A stretch of DNA of 7,276 nt from positions 1 to 7,276 of the forward strand of contig CAJOGH010000046.1 of the NCBI GenBank assembly GCA_905233865.1, in the 5' to 3' direction. The stretch comes from an uncultured Atopobiaceae bacterium (GTDB lineage: Bacteria > Actinomycetota > Coriobacteriia > Coriobacteriales > Atopobiaceae). The translations under genes and the position numbers were made by a program. Each line of letters starts with the position of its first letter. Within the stretch, counting starts at the first letter, position 1. This document shows positions 1 through 4,756 of this stretch, piece after piece. Below the pieces are notes generated by a model that was not told where the DNA came from, did no database searches, and was given only the letters and a program-made list of their open reading frames with translations.

Positions 1-807
1 CGGGTGGCTAAGGCCGTCAGCGAGCACTATCGTCCCCGCTTCGCCGGCGACGTCGTGCCCGCCGGTGTCGTGGGCAAGGCTGTGGCCATCGCCGACAAGC
101 TCGACACCATCTGCGGCATGTTCGCCATCGACGAGCCGCCCACCGGATCTTCCGATCCCTTTGCCGTGCGCCGTGCTGCCATCGGCACCATCGCCATCCT
201 GCGCTCCCTCGATGACTGCTCCCTGTCGGCTCTTATCGACGTGGCACTTGGTGCCTACGAGGAACAGGGTCTCTCGTTTGACCACGACAAGGTCGCTGAG
301 GCCGTGCGCGGCTTCTTTGCCGGCCGCCTGGCTGCCATCGCCCGTGACGAGGGCGTGCGCGCCGACACCATCGAGGCGGTCTCCGCGGCCCACGTCATCG
401 ATCCCTCGCAGTTCCTCATGCGCGCCCATGCGCTCGAGGACGCTCGCACCGCCACGCCCGAGGTCTTTGACGACCTGGCCACCGCCTATGCCCGCGCCGC
501 CCACCTGGGTGACGCCGAGCTTGGCTGTGATGTCGACAAGAGCCTGCTGCTGGAGCCCGAACTCGAGCTGCTGCGTGCCTGCGAGCAGGGTGAGGCTGCG
601 GTGTCCGAGGCCCTAGCACAAGGAGCGTTTTCAGGTGCTCTTGGTGCTCTCGCCGATTTAAGGGCACCAATCGACCGATTCTTTGATGAAGTTCTTGTCA
701 TGGACGAGCATACTGACGTAAGGGAGAACAGGCTCCGTCTGCTCAACCGGTTTGCTTCCGTTTTTGATAACGTTGCAGACATCGGGGCGCTCGCCCGTAA
801 GCGGTAG
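1..807 (+). CDS. glyS: Glycine--tRNA ligase beta subunit, C-terminal part (5' end outside window)
   Basis: This is the last 268 codons of the beta subunit of the bacterial alpha2-beta2 glycyl-tRNA synthetase, which charges tRNA-Gly in the cytoplasm. The frame is open from base 1 and ends at TAG 805-807. The family is about 690 residues long, so roughly 60 percent lies upstream. Family signatures, numbered from the first codon seen, are EHYRPRFAGD (8-17), ADKLDT (31-36) and PTGSSDPFAVRRAA (47-60). The C-terminus, about residues 165-265, is the DALR-type helical anticodon-binding domain and ends with VRENRLRLLNRFASVFDNVA (about 239-258). GTG at 4 is an internal Val codon, not a start. The alpha subunit glyQ is expected just upstream by family convention but is not visible. 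The last 64 codons (from 613) shift sharply to A/T-ending codons, unlike the preceding part. The next gene starts 33 bases downstream with no terminator between, so co-transcription is likely. Confidence 0.95.
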   Translation, partial: RVAKAVSEHYRPRFAGDVVPAGVVGKAVAIADKLDTICGMFAIDEPPTGSSDPFAVRRAAIGTIAILRSLDDCSLSALIDVALGAYEEQGLSFDHDKVAEAVRGFFAGRLAAIARDEGVRADTIEAVSAAHVIDPSQFLMRAHALEDARTATPEVFDDLATAYARAAHLGDAELGCDVDKSLLLEPELELLRACEQGEAAVSEALAQGAFSGALGALADLRAPIDRFFDEVLVMDEHTDVRENRLRLLNRFASVFDNVADIGALARKR

Positions 808-828
808 TCCCACGAACAGTGTCGGAAG

Positions 829-834
829 AAAGGA
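829..834 (+). promoter_or_regulatory. Ribosome binding site that fixes the TTG start of the regulator gene
   Basis: AAAGGA lies 6 bases before TTG 841. The nearest in-frame ATG (907) has no comparable site and would remove the conserved N-terminal motif around residues 14-26, so the TTG start is preferred. Confidence 0.7.
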
Positions 835-840
835 ACTACA

Positions 841-1683
841 TTGTCAGAGTCCACCCAGAGGTACGGGGACAGCTCCGTTCCTGTCGTGCACGTCATCTCA
901 GACTCCATGGGCGACACCGCGGCGGAGGTCGTACGCGCCGCGTCGCTTCAGTTTGATTCCGACGCCATCACCATCAAGCGACTGACCCAGGTCAGCGACG
1001 TCGAGCAGGTCCGCAATTACTTTGACCAGGAGGAGAACTCCGCGGTCGGCACCGCCGTGTTCCACACGTTCGCGAGCCCCACGCTGCGCTCCGAGGTCCG
1101 CTACGAGCTTGACCAGCGCGGCATCCCCTCCATCGACCTCATTGGCCCTGCCATCACGGTCATGTCCACGCTCACTGGCCTTGAGCCCAAGAACCAGGTC
1201 GGCCTTGGCCACGAGGGCGAGGAACTCTACTTCAAGAGCGTCGACGCCATGGAGTTCTTCGTGGAGCACGACGACGGTCACAAGCCGCAGGACCTGCCCC
1301 ACGCGGACGTCGTCCTGGTGGGCATGCACCGCACGTCCAAGACGCCCATCTCCATGTATCTCGCGTTCTCCGGCCTCAAGGTGGCCAACATCGAGATCGA
1401 GCTCGGCACCGACCTGCCCAAGGAGATCTTCGAGGTCGACCGTCGTCGCATCTTTGGCCTGACGTCGAGCCCCGAGCGCATCGCCGAGGCCCGTCAGCTC
1501 AGCGTCGCCGACGATCCTGCGATGGCCACGCTGCCGCAGACCAACCCCGAGGACGCGGACAAGGAGCACGAGTACTCCAAGCGCATGATCGAGAAGCTCG
1601 GCTGCGCCGTCGTCAACATGGACGGCCGCACGGTCGAGGAGGTCGCCTCCTTCATCTTCAAGAGGATTGCCGAGATCAAGTAG
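841..1683 (+). CDS. ppsR: Pyruvate, phosphate dikinase / PEP synthase regulatory protein (PDRP, YqfL/PpsR family)
   Basis: This 280-residue cytosolic protein belongs to the DUF299/PDRP family. These are bifunctional enzymes that inactivate PPDK (or PEP synthase) by ADP-dependent phosphorylation of an active-site Thr, and reactivate it by Pi-dependent removal of that phosphate with release of PPi. The N-terminus has the family start PVVHVISDSMGDTAAEVVRA (14-33); Met23 sits where Thr is usual. The nucleotide-binding P-loop is GMHRTSKTP (161-169), followed by SMYLA and by a VANIEIELGTDLPKEIFEVD block. The length is normal for the family. ppdK lies directly downstream, which makes PPDK the likely target rather than PEP synthase. 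In Bacillus subtilis the homologue yqfL also lies near glyS, separated by ccpN; no ccpN is present here. The symbol ppsR follows the E. coli homologue; PDRP describes the likely role better. No intrinsic terminator follows the stop codon. Confidence 0.93.
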   Translation: MSESTQRYGDSSVPVVHVISDSMGDTAAEVVRAASLQFDSDAITIKRLTQVSDVEQVRNYFDQEENSAVGTAVFHTFASPTLRSEVRYELDQRGIPSIDLIGPAITVMSTLTGLEPKNQVGLGHEGEELYFKSVDAMEFFVEHDDGHKPQDLPHADVVLVGMHRTSKTPISMYLAFSGLKVANIEIELGTDLPKEIFEVDRRRIFGLTSSPERIAEARQLSVADDPAMATLPQTNPEDADKEHEYSKRMIEKLGCAVVNMDGRTVEEVASFIFKRIAEIK

Positions 1684-1702
1684 CGCCTCGTGAAGAATCT
1701 GC

Positions 1703-1726
1703 GAATTTCGGTGTAGATTTCGTGTA
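1703..1726 (+). repeat. Imperfect tandem direct repeat in the ppdK leader
   Basis: ATTTCGGTGTA at 1705-1715 is repeated as ATTTCGTGTA at 1717-1726. The repeat period is 12 bases and one G is missing in the second copy. The second copy runs into the possible -10 box at 1725-1730, so the pair could be a binding site for a regulator on one face of the helix. The repeat is seen directly; the role is inferred. Confidence 0.5.
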
Positions 1727-1730
1727 TCAT
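1725..1730 (+). promoter_or_regulatory. Possible -10 element of a ppdK promoter
   Basis: TATCAT lies in the only AT-rich patch between the regulator gene and ppdK, 89 bases before the ppdK start, and matches TATAAT at five of six positions. No good -35 box is seen at the right distance; GAATTT at 1703-1708 is weak. Start sites within the patch are therefore tentative, and ppdK may also be read through from glyS and the regulator. Confidence 0.3.
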
Positions 1731-1745
1731 ACCCTTTGGTAAAAC

Positions 1746-1769
1746 GCATCAGCGGCGTGCCGCCGATGC
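1746..1769 (+). promoter_or_regulatory. Hairpin in the ppdK leader
   Basis: GCATC (1746-1750) pairs with GATGC (1765-1769). After one A-C mismatch, GCGG (1752-1755) pairs with CCGC (1760-1763), leaving a CGTG loop. No T-run follows, so it is not a standard intrinsic terminator. It would form in the 5' leader of ppdK or in a glyS-regulator-ppdK read-through transcript. Confidence 0.5.
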
Positions 1770-1778
1770 ATGGAACGT

Positions 1779-1794
1779 GTGACCCTCGGGTCAC
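1779..1794 (+). promoter_or_regulatory. Perfect 16-base palindrome upstream of the ppdK ribosome binding site
   Basis: GTGACCCTCGGGTCAC has 7-base arms (1779-1785 and 1788-1794) around a TC centre. As RNA it would form a 6-bp stem with a 4-base loop. It ends 15 bases before the Shine-Dalgarno. It could be a protein operator or an RNA hairpin that spaces or protects the leader. The half-sites TGTGA and TCACC are 8 bases apart rather than the 6 of a Crp-type site, so a Crp assignment is not supported. Confidence 0.5.
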
Positions 1795-1809
1795 CAGTAC
1801 GGCAAGTTC

Positions 1810-1816
1810 GGAGGAG
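1810..1816 (+). promoter_or_regulatory. Strong ribosome binding site of ppdK
   Basis: GGAGGAG is a near-perfect Shine-Dalgarno, with its core GGAGG four bases from ATG 1819. It fixes the start and suggests strong translation. Confidence 0.8.
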
Positions 1817-1818
1817 TT

Positions 1819-4587
1819 ATGGCAACAACCAAGCACGTGTATCGCTTTGGCAAGAATGCCGAGGGCGTCGACGTCACCGAGGAAGCTGCGGCTACCGTCG
1901 ACGAGTCCAAGTGGATCGTAGGTGGCAAGGGCGCTAACCTCGCCGAGATGTCCAAGATTGGCCTTCCTGTGCCTCCTGGTTTCTCGATCACCTGCCAGAC
2001 CTGCGTCGAGTACTCGACCCACAACAATACCTGGCCCGAGGGCGTCCTCGACGAGATCGACGCCGCCCGTGCCGATCTCGAGGAGCGCATGGGCAAGAAG
2101 CTCGGCGACGCCGACGACCCGCTGCTGGTGTCGGTCCGCTCCGGTGCTCCCTTCTCCATGCCTGGCATGATGGACACCGTCCTTAACCTCGGCCTCAACG
2201 ACGTCTCCGTCGAGGGCCTTATCCGTCAGACCGGCAACGAGCGCTTTGCCTGGGACTCCTACCGTCGCTTCGTGCAGATGTTCTCGAGCGTCGTCATGGA
2301 CGTCGACGGCCAGCTGTTCGAGGACGCCATCACCGAGATGAAGGAGAAGAAGGGCGTCAAGCTCGACACCGACCTCGACGCCGACGACCTCAAGGAGCTC
2401 ACCTCCATCTTCAAGGACATCTTTGCGGTCAACGTCGACTCCCAGGCCCACCCTGAGGTCGCCCCCGACGGCAAGGCTGCCTTCCCCGACGATCCCTACC
2501 TGCAGCTGCGCCTTGCGGAGCAGGCCGTGTTCGGTTCCTGGATGAACGAGCGCGCCATCCTCTACCGCAAGCAGAACAAGATCCCCGACGAGCTCGGCAC
2601 CGCCGTCAACGTCCAGGTCATGGTCTTTGGCAACAAGGGCGAGACGAGCGCCACGGGCGTCGCCTTCACGCGTAACCCCGCCGACGGCACCAACGAGCGC
2701 TACGGCGACTTCCTGGTCAACGCCCAGGGCGAGGACGTCGTGGCCGGCATCCGCAACACGGAGCCCATCGCCGACCTGGTCAAGATCCCTGCCCTCAAGG
2801 AGGCTGGCGAGGAGCTCTTCCACGTCTTCGAGATCCTCGAGGACCACTACGCTGACATGATGGACATCGAGTTCACCATCGAGCAGGGCAAGCTCTGGAT
2901 GCTCCAGACCCGTGTGGGCAAGCGCACGGCGCTCTCCGCCCTCCGTGTTGCCATCCAGATGGTCGACGAGGGCCGCATCACCCGCGAGCAGGCCATCCTG
3001 CGCGTCGCGCCCGAGCAGCTCGATCAGCTCCTGCACCCGCAGTTTGACCCCAAGGCCAAGGTCGACGTCATCGCCAAGGGCATGAACGCCAGCCCCGGCG
3101 CCGCCGTGGGTCACGTGGTCTTCAGCTCCGACGACGCGGTGCACTACGCCAACATCGAGAAGCCCTGCATCCTCGTGCGCTGGGAGACCAACCCCGACGA
3201 CCTCAAGGGCATGGTCGCCGCCGAGGGCATCCTGACCTCCCACGGTGGCAAGACGTCCCACGCGGCCGTCATCGCCCGTGGCATGGGCGCTCCCTGCGTC
3301 TGCGGTGCCGAGGCCCTCAAGATTGACGCCAAGGCCAAGGAGGCCACCATCGCCGGCACCAACATCGTGCTGCACGAGGGTGACGTCATCTCCATCAACG
3401 GCACGACTGGCGACATCATCCTGGGCGAGGTGCCTCTGATTCGCCCCGAGCTCACCGGTGACCTCGAGACCATCCTCGAGTGGGCCGACGACGTCCGCAA
3501 GGACGCCTCCCGCGGCCGCATCTTTGGTGTCCGCACCAACGCCGACAACCCCGAGGACGCACAGCTCTCCGTCGAATTTGGTGCCGAGGGCATCGGCCTC
3601 GACCGTACCGAGCACATGTTCCTGGGCGAGCGCAAGCAGATCATCCAGTCGTTCATCCTGGCCGAGACCGACGGCGCCAAGCAGTCCGCCCTGGGTCACC
3701 TCCTCAAGGCGCAGACTGGCGACTTCGAGGGCATGTTCAAGGCCATGGACGGCAAGGAGGTCATCGTCCGCCTGCTCGATCCGCCCCTGCACGAGTTCCT
3801 GGACAGCCCGCGCGAGCTTGCCGTTGACATCGCCCGTCGCGAGGGCCACGGCGAGACCGAGACCCAGCTCTCCGCCATGCGCGAGCGCCTCGCTGCCCTC
3901 GACTCCTTCCAGGAGGCCAACCCCATGCTCGGCCTCCGTGGCTGCCGCCTGGGCATCATGTACCCCGAGCTCAACGATATGCAGGTCCACGCCATCGCCG
4001 GCGCTGCCGCGAAGCTCAAGAAGCAGGGCTTTGATCCCCGCCCGGAGATCATGGTCCCGCTGGTGAGCACCGTCGAGGAGCTCAAGCTCGTCCGCGAGCA
4101 GATTGAGGCCGGCATCCAGGCCGTCGAGCAGGCCGAGGGCGTCGAGCTCAACATCCCCATCGGCTGCATGATTGAGCTGCCCCGCGCTGCCGTGACCGCT
4201 GACGAGATCGGCCAGTACGCCGACTTCTTCAGCTTTGGCACCAACGACCTCACGCAGACCACCTTTGGCTTCTCGCGTGACGACGTCGAGAGCGCCTTCA
4301 TTCCGCAGTACCTCAACCAGAAGATCCTGCGCACCAACCCCTTCGAGACGCTCGATACCGGCGTTGCCAAGCTCGTCGAGATGGGCGTCCAGGGCGGCCA
4401 CAAGGCCAACGAGACCATCGTCTGCGGCGTCTGCGGCGAGACCGGCGGCGACCCGGCCTCCATCCAGATGTACTACGACCTCGGCCTTGACTACGTGTCC
4501 TGCTCGCCCTACCGCGTGCCCATCGCACGCCTCGCCGGCGCCCAGGCCAAGATCAAGTCCAACGGTGGTCCCGCCAAGATCGCCTAG
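1819..4587 (+). CDS. ppdK: Pyruvate, phosphate dikinase (PPDK)
   Basis: This 922-residue cytosolic enzyme (EC 2.7.9.1) interconverts ATP, Pi and pyruvate with AMP, PPi and PEP. It is somewhat longer than the Clostridium symbiosum enzyme (about 875), from an N-terminal extension and small insertions. The N-terminal ATP-grasp domain shows GGKGANLAEM (35-44), SVRSGAPFSMPGMMDT (105-120), TRNP (284-287) and QTR (363-365). The central swivelling domain holds HGGKTSHAAVIARGMG, with catalytic His481 and Thr479, the site PDRP proteins phosphorylate. The C-terminal TIM barrel keeps the substrate residues, inferred by matching family positions: Arg596, Arg651, Glu786, Ser805, Asn809, Asp810, Cys872 and Tyr892. 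These include the motifs FFSFGTNDLTQTTFGFSRDD and SCSPYRVPIARLAGAQA. The family motifs usually read GLCRTEHMF and CGEHGGDP, but here they read GLDRTEHMF (Asp595) and CGETGGDP (Thr875). The regulator gene upstream is its likely partner, and a strong terminator follows. PEP synthase is excluded by the PPDK-specific N-terminal and C-terminal motifs. Confidence 0.97.
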   Translation: MATTKHVYRFGKNAEGVDVTEEAAATVDESKWIVGGKGANLAEMSKIGLPVPPGFSITCQTCVEYSTHNNTWPEGVLDEIDAARADLEERMGKKLGDADDPLLVSVRSGAPFSMPGMMDTVLNLGLNDVSVEGLIRQTGNERFAWDSYRRFVQMFSSVVMDVDGQLFEDAITEMKEKKGVKLDTDLDADDLKELTSIFKDIFAVNVDSQAHPEVAPDGKAAFPDDPYLQLRLAEQAVFGSWMNERAILYRKQNKIPDELGTAVNVQVMVFGNKGETSATGVAFTRNPADGTNERYGDFLVNAQGEDVVAGIRNTEPIADLVKIPALKEAGEELFHVFEILEDHYADMMDIEFTIEQGKLWMLQTRVGKRTALSALRVAIQMVDEGRITREQAILRVAPEQLDQLLHPQFDPKAKVDVIAKGMNASPGAAVGHVVFSSDDAVHYANIEKPCILVRWETNPDDLKGMVAAEGILTSHGGKTSHAAVIARGMGAPCVCGAEALKIDAKAKEATIAGTNIVLHEGDVISINGTTGDIILGEVPLIRPELTGDLETILEWADDVRKDASRGRIFGVRTNADNPEDAQLSVEFGAEGIGLDRTEHMFLGERKQIIQSFILAETDGAKQSALGHLLKAQTGDFEGMFKAMDGKEVIVRLLDPPLHEFLDSPRELAVDIARREGHGETETQLSAMRERLAALDSFQEANPMLGLRGCRLGIMYPELNDMQVHAIAGAAAKLKKQGFDPRPEIMVPLVSTVEELKLVREQIEAGIQAVEQAEGVELNIPIGCMIELPRAAVTADEIGQYADFFSFGTNDLTQTTFGFSRDDVESAFIPQYLNQKILRTNPFETLDTGVAKLVEMGVQGGHKANETIVCGVCGETGGDPASIQMYYDLGLDYVSCSPYRVPIARLAGAQAKIKSNGGPAKIA

Positions 4588-4610
4588 TCCTGGTCACATA
4601 GGCACCATCA

Positions 4611-4640
4611 GGGAGGGGTCCTCGCGACCCCTCCCTTTTT
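4611..4640 (+). terminator. Strong intrinsic terminator after ppdK
   Basis: GGGAGGGGTC (4611-4620) pairs perfectly with GACCCCTCCC (4626-4635), giving a 10-bp GC-rich stem with a 5-base CTCGC loop, followed at once by five Ts (4636-4640). It lies 23 bases after the ppdK stop and isolates the housekeeping block from the surface-protein gene. Confidence 0.93.
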
Positions 4641-4705
4641 GATAATGGGGACAGGTTTGGGCTTGCGGCGCAGGCTCATGCCGATAAGAGCTTATGCTGG
4701 TCGTA

Positions 4706-4714
4706 TGGTATTCT
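4706..4714 (+). promoter_or_regulatory. Possible extended -10 element for the surface-protein gene
   Basis: TGGTATTCT reads as TGn plus TATTCT (four of six matches to TATAAT), 42 bases before the proposed ATG 4757. No recognisable -35 box is found at standard distance, which an extended -10 promoter can tolerate. The gene needs its own promoter because the terminator at 4611-4640 precedes it. The remaining bases between 4641 and 4756 show nothing else I can support. Confidence 0.25.
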
Positions 4715-4756
4715 TAAACGTAGCCAAATAGCCTCGTTACCTGTTGGGGGGTGCGT

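Noticed and set aside
620..661. AAGGAG followed by a tiny GTG frame (635-661, eight codons) inside glyS
   Set aside because: It lies within a coding gene, is too short to judge, and the AAGGAG is explained by the Gln-Gly-Ala codons of GlyS.
695..724. An internal promoter in glyS starting from TTGTCA at 695-700
   Set aside because: The -35-like box is good, but no acceptable -10 box lies 16-18 bases downstream.
1746..1769. An intrinsic terminator after the regulator gene
   Set aside because: The hairpin is not followed by a run of Ts, unlike the clear terminator after ppdK.
1779..1794. A Crp/GlxR-type operator in the ppdK leader
   Set aside because: The half-sites TGTGA and TCACC are separated by 8 bases rather than 6, so the palindrome does not fit the known spacing.
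898..4401. A 1167-codon minus-strand open frame antisense to the regulator gene and ppdK
   Set aside because: It lies codon-for-codon opposite two well-recognised genes, and its Leu/Val/Asp/Gly/Ala/His-rich protein matches no family. Such frames arise because GC-ending codons leave few stops on the opposite strand.
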